DNA of 64,000 nucleotides from Symbiobacterium sp040797425. GTDB taxonomy: Bacteria; Bacillota; Sulfobacillia; Symbiobacteriales; Symbiobacteriaceae. Both the position numbers and the translations under genes were made by a program. Under the pieces are notes generated by a model. That model worked only from the letters and a program-made list of their open reading frames with translations. It ran no database searches and was not told where the DNA came from. Below, piece after piece: positions 1 to 8,291 of the stretch; the first letter of the stretch is position 1; every line of letters begins with the position of its first letter. The stretch lies in contig NZ_JBFNEH010000009.1 of the NCBI RefSeq assembly GCF_040797425.1, positions 1 through 64,000 of the forward strand. The letters are read 5' to 3'.

Positions 1-2
1 GC

Positions 3-32
3 TACTACCTGTATAAGGCGTTCGCCCGCTAG
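3..32 (+). CDS. C-terminal end of an upstream gene (partial)
   Basis: Only the last nine codons (YYLYKAFAR) and a TAG stop lie in the window. The stop overlaps the Shine-Dalgarno sequence AGGAGGTGG that serves the next small ORF, so this gene probably belongs to the same transcript as the helicase-nuclease genes downstream. Its function cannot be judged from nine residues. Confidence 0.5.
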   Translation, partial: YYLYKAFAR

Positions 33-43
33 GAGGTGGCCTG

Positions 44-172
44 GTGACCGTCACGCAGCCTTACCAGGGTGCCCCCATGCGCCTGTCCCGGAACGGCGCA
101 GGTCCGGCCGGCGGCGCCGTGTGGCCTGAAGTCCCGCGGGCACAGGCGGGCAGGCGGGCGGGTGCGGCATGA
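44..172 (+). CDS. Small 42-residue ORF coupled to the helicase-like gene
   Basis: A GTG codon follows AGGAGGTGG by about 4 bases, and the 42-codon frame ends in a TGA that overlaps the ATG of the next gene (ATGA). The peptide is rich in Gly, Ala, Arg and Pro and shows no domain. It may be a real small protein, or a leader ORF whose translation delivers ribosomes to the next start by termination-reinitiation. The start signal is strong but the protein is not recognised. Confidence 0.4.
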   Translation: MTVTQPYQGAPMRLSRNGAGPAGGAVWPEVPRAQAGRRAGAA

Positions 173-2109
173 CCGCCACCCTCATCACCGGCCCTGCCCG
201 GTCCGGCAAGACGGCGGCCCTGCGGGAGCGCTACCTCGCCTGGCTCCGGGACGGGGTGCGCACCGACCAGATCCTCGTCCTCACCCACGGGGCGGGTCAG
301 ACCGCCCCGTGGCTGCGCGGGCTCGACCTCCCGGCGGGCGGCCCCATCGAGGCCGATGACTTCTATGGCTTCGTCCGTGCGGAGCTCACCCTCCACTGGC
401 CCACCATCCAGGCGGCGCTCCCCGCCGCCCGGCAGTGGCTCGCGCCCACGTTCCTGCCGCTCACCGTGGAGCGGTACCTGCTCCAGGTGTTGCTGGAGCC
501 CCACTACGCCCTCTTCGGCGACGTGGTGAAGACCCGGCCCGACCGGCTGGCTCTGCAGCTGCTCACCCGCATCGACTGGGTCGGGGCGGCCGCGGGCCTG
601 GATCCCGGGCAGGCCGTGCTGCGCCTGGCCGAGGCCGACCGCCCCGAGAAGCGGATGCTCTACGGGCAGGTGGCCGCCATGCTGGAGGAGCACCGGACCC
701 GCTGCCTGCGGGCCGGGCTGCTGGACTACGGCCTCTCGCTCACCCTCTTCACCGACGTGCTGCTGCCCGATCCCGGCTACCGGCGCCACCTCAGGACCCG
801 CTTCCGCCGGCTGCTGGTGGACGACCTGGACGAGGCCCTCCCCGTCGAGCAGGCGTTCGTCGCCGCTCTGGCGGAGGCGGTGGAGGAGGCCGCCCTCGCC
901 TTTGACCCCGAGGGCGGCCACGGCCTCCTCCGCGGCGCCGACCCGGCCGGGGTCCTGGCGCGCTTCGCCGGGGCGGCGACCATCTCCCTCCCGGACCCTG
1001 CCCAGGACCTGCCGGCGCGGCTTGCGCAGCTCGGCCTTGCCCGGGCAGCGGCCGGCCCGTCGGGCGCCGATTCTGACCGCCCTGCCCCGGCCTGCTCCTG
1101 CCCGTCCGACAGCGCCCCGCACCATGCCTCCATCACTGCCGAGTTCTGGGGCGACATGGTGAACGGGGTGGCCGGCGCGGTGGGTGATCTGGTCGCCGGC
1201 GGCCTGGCCCCGGGCGAGATCGCGGTGCTCGCCCCCCGGGTGGACAACCTCCTGGCCGCCGCCCTGGGACGGGCCCTGGCCGACCGGGGCGTGCGGTTGC
1301 ATCCCCTCGTCCCCACCCGCCGGCTGCTGGACGAGCCCGCCGTGCGGGCCATCCTCGCCCTCGCCGGGCTGGCGGTGCCCGCCTGGCGACCGCCGTGGCG
1401 CTCGCCGGACCCCTTCACGGACGCGGCCCGTCTCCTGCTGCAACTAGGACCTGCGGAAGCCGCCCGGCTGGGCGAGGCGCTCTGGAAGGCGGAAGATACC
1501 CTGCCCGATCCCGCCGACCATCCGGTTCCCTACCGCCGCCTCCACGCCTGGCTGCGGGCGGGCCGGCGCCGGCGGTGGCAGCCCGACGCCTTCGTGCGGG
1601 CCGCCCTGCTGGAGGTGCTCATGCCGCTCCGGCCTGACCTGCCGCCTGCGGCCGTCGACGCGTGCCGCCGGCTGCTCCGGGCGTCCGCGGACTTCCGCCT
1701 TGCGGCCGAGCGCCTGGGCCCCGAGTCCCTGGGACCCGCCTACCGCCCGCTCCTCACCGAGGCGTCGCTCGTGCCGCTGCTGCCGCCCGAGCCCGAGGGC
1801 CCTGGGGTGCTGCTGGCCACGCCGCAGGCCTACCTCTCCAGGCGGCTTGCCTCCACGGTGCAGGTCTGGCTGGACGTCACCTCCCCCGCCTGGCAGCCCA
1901 GCGGCGCCTCCGAGCTGGCCAACCCCTACGTGCTCGTGGGATGGCCGGACGGCGCGCCCTGGACCGACGCCGACGCCCTGCGTGCGGCCAGGGAGGCCCG
2001 CGACCTTACGGTGCGGGCCCTGCTGCGCCGCTGCACCGGCCAGGTCATCACCGCCTCGGCGGCGTTGAGCCCGTGGGTCCAGGAGCAGGAAGGGGGGCTC
2101 TGGGCATGA
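169..2109 (+). CDS. Degenerate SF1 (AddB/UvrD-like) helicase-family ATPase
   Basis: A 646-residue protein with the fold signature of a superfamily 1 helicase. Walker A is intact at residues 8-15 (GPARSGKT) and a Walker B-like DDLDE lies at 218-222. The motif III region reads FDPEGGHGLLRGADP and lacks the usual Gln. The motif V and VI regions near the C-terminus have lost the KGLE and TRA(R/K) consensus. This pattern is known from the non-translocating or scaffold partner in AddAB-type enzymes. The ATG overlaps the stop of the preceding small ORF, and its own TGA overlaps the ATG of the UvrD-type helicase, so the two are surely co-translated. A role as partner subunit in DNA end processing is inferred. 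Confidence 0.7.
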   Translation: MTATLITGPARSGKTAALRERYLAWLRDGVRTDQILVLTHGAGQTAPWLRGLDLPAGGPIEADDFYGFVRAELTLHWPTIQAALPAARQWLAPTFLPLTVERYLLQVLLEPHYALFGDVVKTRPDRLALQLLTRIDWVGAAAGLDPGQAVLRLAEADRPEKRMLYGQVAAMLEEHRTRCLRAGLLDYGLSLTLFTDVLLPDPGYRRHLRTRFRRLLVDDLDEALPVEQAFVAALAEAVEEAALAFDPEGGHGLLRGADPAGVLARFAGAATISLPDPAQDLPARLAQLGLARAAAGPSGADSDRPAPACSCPSDSAPHHASITAEFWGDMVNGVAGAVGDLVAGGLAPGEIAVLAPRVDNLLAAALGRALADRGVRLHPLVPTRRLLDEPAVRAILALAGLAVPAWRPPWRSPDPFTDAARLLLQLGPAEAARLGEALWKAEDTLPDPADHPVPYRRLHAWLRAGRRRRWQPDAFVRAALLEVLMPLRPDLPPAAVDACRRLLRASADFRLAAERLGPESLGPAYRPLLTEASLVPLLPPEPEGPGVLLATPQAYLSRRLASTVQVWLDVTSPAWQPSGASELANPYVLVGWPDGAPWTDADALRAAREARDLTVRALLRRCTGQVITASAALSPWVQEQEGGLWA

Positions 2110-4133
2110 GCTTCACCCTGCGTCCCGACCAGGCCCGGGTGGCCGAGTACCGCGGCGGCTACATGGCCGTGCCCGCCGTCCCCGGCGCGGGCAAGACCAC
2201 CGTGCTCGCCTACCTGGCGGCCGACCTCATCGCCGCCGGCCTGCCCGCCCCCGGCCGCATCCTCATCGTCACCTACACCAACTCCGCCGTGGGCAACTTC
2301 AAGAGCCGCATCGGCGCTTTTCTCGAGGCGCGGGGGCTGCCCCGGTCCGGTTACGAGGTGCGCACCATCCACTCCCTGGCGGTGCGAATCGTGCGGGAGC
2401 GGCCGGAGGCCATCGGCTGGCCCGACACCTTCGCCGTGCTGGACGAGGTCCGCCGCGGGGCGATCCTGGGTGCGCTCACCCGCCGCTGGATCGCCGCCCA
2501 CGGCGAGGCGTGGCAGTCGCTGCTGCGGGATGGCGAGGAGAGTCCCCCGGACGTGCTCTCCCGCTGGGCCGAGCGGACCCAGGCGCTGGTGGCCCGGCTG
2601 ATCCAGTCCTTCAAGGCCCGGCGGATCGGGCCGGAGGAGGCGCTGGCCCTTACCCGGTCCCTGCCGGAGCACCTGCCCCTGCGCTGGGCGGCGGAGGTCT
2701 ACCCTGAGTACCAGCGGGCCCTGGCCCGGGAAGGGCTGGTGGACTTCGACGACCTGATGCTCGGGGCCTACCGCCTGCTGGAAGGGGAGCCGGATCTCCT
2801 GCAGCGGCTGCGGCAGCGCTGGACCTACATCTTCGAGGACGAGGCGCAGGACTCGTACCGGCTCCAGGAGCAGGTCCTGCGCCTGCTGGCGGGGCCGGAC
2901 GGCAATCTCGTACGGGTGGGCGACGCCAACCAGGCCATCATGGGCAGCTTCACCACCGCCGAGCCGGACCTCTTCCGCCGCTTCGTGCGGGAGCCCGGGG
3001 TGGCGGTGCGCCCGCTCACCATGGCCGGCCGCTCCAGCCGGGAGATCATCGACCTGGCCAACGAACTGGTGCGCTGGACCCGGGAGGAGCATCCGGACCC
3101 GGCGTGCCGCGACGCCCTGGAGGCGCAGTGGATCGAGCCCGTCCCCCCGGGTTACGGGCAGCGGAACCCGGAGCCCGCCGGCCGGCGGGTCTTCTTCAAG
3201 GCGTACGGCACCTACCGGGAGGAGCTGGCGGACCTCGCCCGCATGGCTGCCCGCTCGGCGCAGCAGCACACCGACGCGACGGTGGGGGTGCTCCTGCCCA
3301 CCAACGCCATGGTGGCGGACCTGCTGGACGAGCTGCACCGGCTGGAAGCCCCGGTGGCCCCGGTGGGCGCCACGGCGCCGCAGGAGCGGCTGCGGCTGGG
3401 GGCGAACCTCCTGGCGGCGCTGGCCTTCCTGGCTGCGCCGCACATCCCCGGGCGGCGGGCCTCGGCGTCCGCGCTGGAACCCCACCTCGACGGCTGGCTG
3501 GCCGCCGCGTCGCTTCCGGCCGATGAGCTGTTGCTGCACATGGCGGCAGACCTGCGCCTCAGCGGCGAGGACCTGGCCCTGGCGCAGTACCTGGCCCTCC
3601 GGGCCCGGCGGCTGCTGGAGGAGGAGTCGCTCTACGGCCTGGCTGACGTGGCCCGGGAACTGGCCCTGGGGCTGGAGAAGTCCCGCTGGCTGGCCGATGC
3701 CCTCTACGACCGGAAAGGGTTCGAGCCGAAGCCCGGCGTCGTCTACGTGACCACCTGCCACTCGGCCAAGGGGCTGGAGTGGGACACCGTCTACGTGGGT
3801 GGCCTCACCCGGGCCCAGCTCCCCGGGTCCGTGACCGATTACACCCCGGCCGAGCTCTGGTTCCTGCACCCCGCACAGGCCAATCCGGAGGCCGCCGCGC
3901 TGGATCTGCTGGACCGCCTGACCGCCGCCGACGACACTGCGGGGGTCGCGGATCCCGTCGTCGCCGCCAAGCGGGAGCAGATCGGCGAGCGGCTGCGGCT
4001 CTTCTACGTGGCGATCACCCGCGCGAAGGTGAACCTGGTGCTCTCCTTCCACCGGGAGAACCAGTGGGGGAAGGTCGTCAGGCCGACCCCGGCGCTGGTG
4101 GCCCTGAACCAGTTTGTGACGAAGGCGAGGTGA
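2106..4133 (+). CDS. UvrD/Rep-type SF1A DNA helicase
   Basis: A 675-residue ATP-dependent 3'-5' DNA helicase with all canonical motifs: Walker A AVPGAGKTT (24-32), Ia ILIVTYTNSAVGNF, II with DEAQ at 245-248, III LVRVGDANQAIMGSF, IV RSSREIIDLANEL, V TTCHSAKGLEWDTVYVGG and VI LRLFYVAITRAK. It is slightly shorter than UvrD/PcrA and carries no fused nuclease domain. A separate nuclease gene follows after 7 bases. Starting at this ATG gives a clean N-terminus (MSFTLRPDQARV) and a 4-base ATGA overlap with the helicase-like gene before it. The context suggests the motor subunit of a three-part helicase-nuclease. A stand-alone repair helicase is the alternative. Confidence 0.9.
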   Translation: MSFTLRPDQARVAEYRGGYMAVPAVPGAGKTTVLAYLAADLIAAGLPAPGRILIVTYTNSAVGNFKSRIGAFLEARGLPRSGYEVRTIHSLAVRIVRERPEAIGWPDTFAVLDEVRRGAILGALTRRWIAAHGEAWQSLLRDGEESPPDVLSRWAERTQALVARLIQSFKARRIGPEEALALTRSLPEHLPLRWAAEVYPEYQRALAREGLVDFDDLMLGAYRLLEGEPDLLQRLRQRWTYIFEDEAQDSYRLQEQVLRLLAGPDGNLVRVGDANQAIMGSFTTAEPDLFRRFVREPGVAVRPLTMAGRSSREIIDLANELVRWTREEHPDPACRDALEAQWIEPVPPGYGQRNPEPAGRRVFFKAYGTYREELADLARMAARSAQQHTDATVGVLLPTNAMVADLLDELHRLEAPVAPVGATAPQERLRLGANLLAALAFLAAPHIPGRRASASALEPHLDGWLAAASLPADELLLHMAADLRLSGEDLALAQYLALRARRLLEEESLYGLADVARELALGLEKSRWLADALYDRKGFEPKPGVVYVTTCHSAKGLEWDTVYVGGLTRAQLPGSVTDYTPAELWFLHPAQANPEAAALDLLDRLTAADDTAGVADPVVAAKREQIGERLRLFYVAITRAKVNLVLSFHRENQWGKVVRPTPALVALNQFVTKAR

Positions 4134-4140
4134 GCTGCCC

Positions 4141-5043
4141 GTGCTTCAGCGCGAGGGAGCCGGCTCTTGCCCGGGCCTGCCGCAGGAGCGTCCCCTGAGC
4201 GCCCTGGCCCTGCGCCTCTTCACCGAGTGTCCCCTCCGCTTCCGGCGCCGCTATGTGGACGGCCTCTCCCTCGGCGGCGTGCCCGACGATCCGGCGGAAG
4301 CGCGCGCCCTGCGCCTGGGGGAGCAGTTTCACCTCATGGCCCGGCGCTACTTCACGGGCCTGGACCCCGGGACCCTCGGCGACCCCGCAGACCGGGCCGA
4401 GCTGACGGACTGGCTGGGCCGGCTGCAGCGGTACCTCCCGCTCAACCCCGGCCGGGCTTACTATCCCGAGCTCGAGCTGCGGCTGTGCGAGCCCGATCCG
4501 GCGCCAGGTGGGGTCCCGCTCAGGCTGGTGGCCAAGTTCGACCTGCTGGTGGTGGAGCCCGACGGCCGGGCGACGATCTACGACTGGAAGACCCTGCGCG
4601 TCATGCCGCCGCGGGAGCGGCTGGCTGCGGCCTTCCAGACGGTGGTCTACCGGTACGTGCTCTGCGCCGCAGGCGGCGCCTACACCCCCGGGGGCCGGTT
4701 CGACCCCGACCGGGTGGCGATGGTCTACTGGAACCCGCTCGGGGGCGGGAGGGAGGAGCGGCTCCCGTACAGCAGGGCGCAGTTTGCGGCCGACGACGAG
4801 CGCCTTCGGCGCCTCACCGCGGCGATCCGGACTGCGCCCCCCGACGGTTTCCTGCCCACCGGGGACGGGCGCATCTGCGCCCGCTGCGAGTACCGCCCGC
4901 TCTGCCACGGCCCGCTGGCGGAGTGGCCCGCGGACGAGGGCGCAGCGGCGGAGGCGACTGAGGACGACGACCCGCAGGAGGAGTGGGCCGACGGGCCGCC
5001 GGACCCCGCCGAGCCGGGCGGCGAATGGCCGCCGCTGCCCTGA
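4141..5043 (+). CDS. RecB-family PD-(D/E)XK nuclease with Fe-S cysteines
   Basis: A 300-residue stand-alone nuclease of the RecB/AddB/Cas4 type. Visible catalytic residues are His64, Asp134 (KFDLL), Asp148-Trp-Lys150 and the QxxxY motif at 166-170. One cysteine near the N-terminus (C30, in FTECPLRF) and three near the C-terminus (C246, C249, C255, in CARCEYRPLC) match the four-Cys iron-sulfur staple of AddB, AdnB and Cas4 nucleases. It starts with GTG behind GAGGTGAG and lies 7 bases after the UvrD-type helicase. An acidic, Pro-rich tail of about 40 residues follows the cluster. It is probably the nuclease subunit of the local helicase complex. Cas4 is unlikely because no cas gene or CRISPR is present. 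Confidence 0.85.
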   Translation: MLQREGAGSCPGLPQERPLSALALRLFTECPLRFRRRYVDGLSLGGVPDDPAEARALRLGEQFHLMARRYFTGLDPGTLGDPADRAELTDWLGRLQRYLPLNPGRAYYPELELRLCEPDPAPGGVPLRLVAKFDLLVVEPDGRATIYDWKTLRVMPPRERLAAAFQTVVYRYVLCAAGGAYTPGGRFDPDRVAMVYWNPLGGGREERLPYSRAQFAADDERLRRLTAAIRTAPPDGFLPTGDGRICARCEYRPLCHGPLAEWPADEGAAAEATEDDDPQEEWADGPPDPAEPGGEWPPLP

Positions 5044-5128
5044 TCTGTGACCGCCGCCGTCACGAGACGGGGGAACCAGGCGTCTCAAGACACGGGAAAC
5101 CAAATACTACCGTTGGAGGGAAGCGCCG

Positions 5129-5638
5129 TTGGAACGTGCAGGTGCGTTTCAGTTCAAGGGCCCGGTGACCCTGGTGGGTCCCGAGCTGCGGGTCGGTGAC
5201 AAGGCCCCGGCCTTCACCGCGGTGGACAACAACCTCGCCACGGTGGACTCGTCGGCGTTCGCAGGGAAAGTGCGCATCATCTCCTCGGTGCCGTCGCTGG
5301 ACACGGGCGTTTGCGATACGCAGACCCGGAAGTTCAACGAGGCGGCCGCCAGCCTCGGTTCGGACGCGGTGGTCTTGACCATCTCGTGCGACCTGCCCTT
5401 CGCGCAGAAGCGCTGGTGCGGGAATGCCGGCGTCGACCGGGTGATCACCCTGTCCGACTACCGCGACCACAGCTTCAGTAAGGCCTACGGCACGTACATC
5501 AAGGAGTGGGCCCTGTGCTCCCGGGCCGTCTTCGTGGTGGACAAGAACGACCGCATCGTCCACGTGGAGTACGTGCCCGCCGCCGGGCAGGAGCCCAACT
5601 ACGAGGCCGCGCTGGAGGCGGCCAGGGCGGCGCTGTAA
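5129..5638 (+). CDS. tpx: Thiol peroxidase (atypical 2-Cys peroxiredoxin)
   Basis: A cytoplasmic, thioredoxin-dependent peroxidase of 169 residues, the usual Tpx length. The peroxidatic Cys62 lies in PSLDTGVC and the resolving Cys97 in DLPFAQKRWC. An additional Cys87 sits in SCDLPF, where other Tpx proteins usually have Ala. The start is TTG behind GGAGGG with 8 bases spacing. The gene is monocistronic and ends at a strong hairpin. Expected substrates are H2O2 and alkyl hydroperoxides. Confidence 0.93.
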   Translation: MERAGAFQFKGPVTLVGPELRVGDKAPAFTAVDNNLATVDSSAFAGKVRIISSVPSLDTGVCDTQTRKFNEAAASLGSDAVVLTISCDLPFAQKRWCGNAGVDRVITLSDYRDHSFSKAYGTYIKEWALCSRAVFVVDKNDRIVHVEYVPAAGQEPNYEAALEAARAAL

Positions 5639-5648
5639 CCGGCGCGCG

Positions 5649-5690
5649 AAAGGGCCGGCCCCCCGGAGGGGGGTCGGCCCTTATTTCTGT
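5649..5690 (+). terminator. Rho-independent terminator of tpx
   Basis: A long GC stem (AAGGGCCGG-CCCCCC with GGGGGG-TCGGCCCTT, loop GGA) is followed by TTATTTCT. It lies between the convergent tpx and cation-efflux genes. Confidence 0.85.
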
Positions 5691-5694
5691 CTGC

Positions 5695-6558
5695 TTATCC
5701 GGCCTTCACGTCTGGCTCCACGTGCACCTGCACCGTGTGCACGCCGGCGAGGCGCGTCAGCGCGTGCTCCACCCGGTCGGCCACGGCGTGCGCCTCGACG
5801 ACGCTCATGTGCTGCGGCACCAGTACGGTCACGTCCACCGCAACGCGGTTGCCCAGCAGGCGGGCCCGCAGGTCCTGCACGCCGCAGACGCCCTCGACGC
5901 CGCTGACGACGCCCTCCAGCGCGGCGATGCGCTCCTGGTCCGGGCCGCCGTCCATCAGCATGTGCGCCGCCTCGCGGCCCACCGACCAGGCCGTCCGGGC
6001 CACCAGCGCCGCCACCGCCAGGCCGGCCACCGGGTCGGCCCAGTACCACCCCAGGCCGCTGCCGGCCACGCCGGCGGCGGTGCCCAGGCTGATGAGCGCG
6101 TCCGACAGGTGGTCGTACGCCGCCGATTCCAGGGCGCTGCTGCCGCAGCGGCGGGCAAGCCGGAGGTTGTAGGCGTAGATGGCCAGCAGGACGGCTGCCG
6201 AGCCCACGGCCACCCAGAGCGACCAGCCCTCGGGCGCGGCCCGGTCCGTGCTCAGCAGCGAGAGGAACGCACTCCGTGCCACCTCCAGGCTGGCCAGCCC
6301 CATGATCGTGGCCACCACCAGGGAGGCCACGCCCTCGGCCCGCGCGTGGCCGTAGCGGTGCTCCTCGTCGGCCGGCCGCTGCGCGATGATGAGGCCCAGC
6401 AGCACGGCCACAGACCCCAGCACGTCCGTTGCGTTGTTCACCCCGTCCGCCGCGATCGCCTGCGAACCGGCCAGCCAGCCGACCGTGAGCTTGGCCGCCG
6501 TGAGCAGGCAGTAGACCCCGATGCTGAGCCAGGCACCCTTCCGGCCCGTTTCCGCCAC
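5695..6558 (-). CDS. Cation diffusion facilitator (CDF) metal efflux protein
   Basis: A roughly 287-residue inner-membrane protein of the CDF family, which exports divalent metals such as Zn, Fe, Mn or Co in exchange for protons. Visible signatures are the N-terminal GAWLSIGVYCLLTAAKLTVG segment, HxxxD-like metal-site sequences (AIAADGVNNATDVLGS and AYDHLSDALISLGTAAG), a basic/acidic HRYGHARAEG loop, and a cytoplasmic C-terminal domain of about 85 residues. A GTG with GGAGGGAG 6-7 bases upstream was chosen as start. A TTG 17 codons upstream (6609) is open but has no good SD. Metal specificity cannot be read from the sequence. Confidence 0.88.
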   Translation of the reverse strand: MAETGRKGAWLSIGVYCLLTAAKLTVGWLAGSQAIAADGVNNATDVLGSVAVLLGLIIAQRPADEEHRYGHARAEGVASLVVATIMGLASLEVARSAFLSLLSTDRAAPEGWSLWVAVGSAAVLLAIYAYNLRLARRCGSSALESAAYDHLSDALISLGTAAGVAGSGLGWYWADPVAGLAVAALVARTAWSVGREAAHMLMDGGPDQERIAALEGVVSGVEGVCGVQDLRARLLGNRVAVDVTVLVPQHMSVVEAHAVADRVEHALTRLAGVHTVQVHVEPDVKAG

Positions 6559-6646
6559 CGCGCGCTCCCTCCGTCCCAGCACATGGCAGGGAGTTTCCCT
6601 TCGCGCCAAAAAGTTGCCGCCGGGAAAAACCCTTAAGACGACGCAA

Positions 6647-6676
6647 GACCTGCACCGCCTGGCGGCGGTACAGGTC
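6647..6676. other. Inverted repeat upstream of the CDF gene
   Basis: GACCTG(C/T)ACCGCC arms enclose a short loop between the XRE-cupin gene and the CDF gene on the minus strand. There is no T-run, so it is either a weak terminator or a regulatory stem in the efflux-gene leader. It does not match a metal riboswitch I can recall. Confidence 0.4.
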
Positions 6677-6777
6677 GTTGCCTTTCACGTGACCATCGTA
6701 TCATGCGTACGGCAACCATGGCAATAGCGCGGGCGGGAGAATGGGCCGAAAGGGCCACGGCGACCAGTGCTATCGGA

Positions 6778-7365
6778 CTAGCGGTTGGCGGGCTCGTCGT
6801 CGGAGTCCTCGCACTCGCTCTCGAGCATGTGCTCCATCGCGCCGGTGGTGACGCACAGGATCCGCGCGGGCCCGCAGCCGCAGTTCTCCACCCGGTGCGG
6901 GATATAGCCGTTCCAGTGGAGCGAGTCGCCCTCCCGGAGGATCAGCTCCTCGTCGCCCTGGCGGTAGCGCACCGAGCCCTGCAGCACCAGGTGGCATTCC
7001 TCGCCCTCGTGGACGTGGTTGTCGCCCCCGGTGGAGGCGCCGGGCGCCAGTTCCATTAGCAGCATCTTCAGGTTCCGTCCGGGAGCCGAGAGCAGCTGAA
7101 CGCTCAGCCCCTCGCTTCCCACCGAGTAACCCTGCCGCTCCTCGGCCCGCACCACATACGCCCGCTCCCCGTGGGAGATCAGCAGCAGGGCGACGGGCAC
7201 GCCCAGAGCGGCGGAGATCCGGTCGAGGGCCTGGAGCGACGGCGAGGCCTTATCGTTTTCCAGCTGGCAGATGAAGCCCTTTGACAGGCCGCTGCGTTCC
7301 GAAAGCTCCTGGAGGGTGATGCCCTTTTGCGTGCGTGTCTGTCGAATGCGACTGCCCAGGGACAT
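6778..7365 (-). CDS. XRE-family transcriptional regulator with cupin sensor domain
   Basis: A 195-residue two-domain regulator. Residues 7-60 form an Xre/Cro helix-turn-helix (LQELSERSGLSKGFICQLEN). Residues about 110-180 form a small cupin barrel with HVHEGEECHLVLQG and HWNGYIPHRVENCG, including the usual His and Glu metal or ligand positions. Family members sense small molecules and control amino-acid, polyamine or stress genes. The C-terminus is strongly acidic. It lies 20 bases downstream of the sigma-factor gene on the same strand, so the two are probably cotranscribed. SD is GAGGGGG. The ligand is unknown. Confidence 0.88.
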   Translation of the reverse strand: MSLGSRIRQTRTQKGITLQELSERSGLSKGFICQLENDKASPSLQALDRISAALGVPVALLLISHGERAYVVRAEERQGYSVGSEGLSVQLLSAPGRNLKMLLMELAPGASTGGDNHVHEGEECHLVLQGSVRYRQGDEELILREGDSLHWNGYIPHRVENCGCGPARILCVTTGAMEHMLESECEDSDDEPANR

Positions 7366-7385
7366 GCGTGCACCCCCTCAGTACG

Positions 7386-8075
7386 TCAGGCCAGGTGGGC
7401 GGCGGTCTGGGAGGAAGTATACCCCGGCACGTGCACCCCGGCGTCCAGCACCCGCTTCAGGGCCTGGCGGGCCCGGTGCAGGCGGGCCTTCAGGGCGCCG
7501 ACCTCGATGCCCAGCATGTCGGCCACCTGGCTGTTCGAGAGATCTTCCAGGTCGCGCAGTTCGAGGAGCCGGCGCTGGCTCTCGGGCAGCTTGTCGAGCG
7601 CCGCCCGGACCACGTTTTCACGATACTGCTGCTCCAAGTACAGATCGGGATTGTCCGCCGGCTCGTTGTCCAGGATGGCCAGCGAGGCGGCCGGGGAGAA
7701 CTCCAGGGTCGCTTCCAGCGACTCCGCCGCCGTGCGGCCCCGCTTCCGGCGGATGTCCAGGCAGGTGTTGGCCGCCAGCCTGTAGACCCACGTGCCGAAG
7801 CGGGAGCGCCCCTCGAACTTGGGCAGGGCCGCCATGAGTTTCACCAGGATCTCCTGCACGGCGTCCAGCGCGTCGTGGTGGTTGCCCAGCATGCGGTACG
7901 ACAGCCGGTAGAGCCGGTCCTCGTAACGCCGCACGAGCTCCTCGAAGGCTTCCTTGTCCCCCTTCAGGTAGGCGGACACGAGCTCTTCGTCGGTGGGCAC
8001 CGGAACCGGGTGCGGGCGCTGGTCAGGTTTGCGGGTAACCGGCACCTCAGAGAGTGCTGCGTTCGCTCCGGCCAT
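7386..8075 (-). CDS. Sigma-70 family (ECF-like) RNA polymerase sigma factor
   Basis: A 229-residue sigma factor with region 2 (LVRRYEDRLYRLSYRMLGN, DALDAVQEILVKLMAALPKF, GTWVYRLAANTCLDIRRKR) and region 4 (LPESQRRLLELRDLEDLSNS, then QVADMLGIEVGALKARLHRA). Regions 1.1 and 3 are missing, as in ECF/SigW-type factors. The N-terminal 30 residues are Pro-rich. No anti-sigma gene is adjacent. Instead an XRE-cupin regulator follows, so control may run through transcription. SD GAGGGGAGG lies 9 bases before the ATG. A short C-terminal extension after region 4 ends in TSSQTAAHLA. Confidence 0.9.
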   Translation of the reverse strand: MAGANAALSEVPVTRKPDQRPHPVPVPTDEELVSAYLKGDKEAFEELVRRYEDRLYRLSYRMLGNHHDALDAVQEILVKLMAALPKFEGRSRFGTWVYRLAANTCLDIRRKRGRTAAESLEATLEFSPAASLAILDNEPADNPDLYLEQQYRENVVRAALDKLPESQRRLLELRDLEDLSNSQVADMLGIEVGALKARLHRARQALKRVLDAGVHVPGYTSSQTAAHLA

Positions 8076-8148
8076 CTGGAAATGCCTCCCCTCACGGCAA
8101 CGCTATGTAAACCCTGTACGAGAGGTAAACAACGTTTGGTCTGGCTAA

Positions 8149-8178
8149 ACTCTACCACATGTGTTTGCCGAAAGTCAA
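8149..8178 (-). promoter_or_regulatory. Probable sigma-A promoter of the sigma-factor gene
   Basis: On the minus strand TTGACT is followed after 18 bases by TAGAGT, in an AT-rich stretch that stands out from the surrounding GC-rich DNA. It lies about 75 bases before the ATG of the sigma gene. Confidence 0.55.
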
Positions 8179-8291
8179 CAGGGTTTGCCACGAGAAAACG
8201 AGATTTTTTAAGGCGGAAGTTACGTTAAATGCACCGGACCCAGATGGTCAACCCGTCGGGCGGGGCAGACTACCGGCGGGAGGTGTTGCCG

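Noticed and set aside
61..1443. Long minus-strand open frame opposite the helicase-like gene
   Set aside because: Gly/Arg/Pro/His-rich translation without any domain. In high-GC DNA the strand opposite a real gene stays open. The plus strand has helicase motifs.
1926..4052. 708-codon minus-strand frame opposite the UvrD-type gene
   Set aside because: Same reason; its sequence mirrors the coding strand's codon bias and contains no recognisable family.
6560..6700. NiCo or Mn riboswitch before the CDF gene
   Set aside because: Only a single stem is visible and no conserved blocks of those motifs were recognised.
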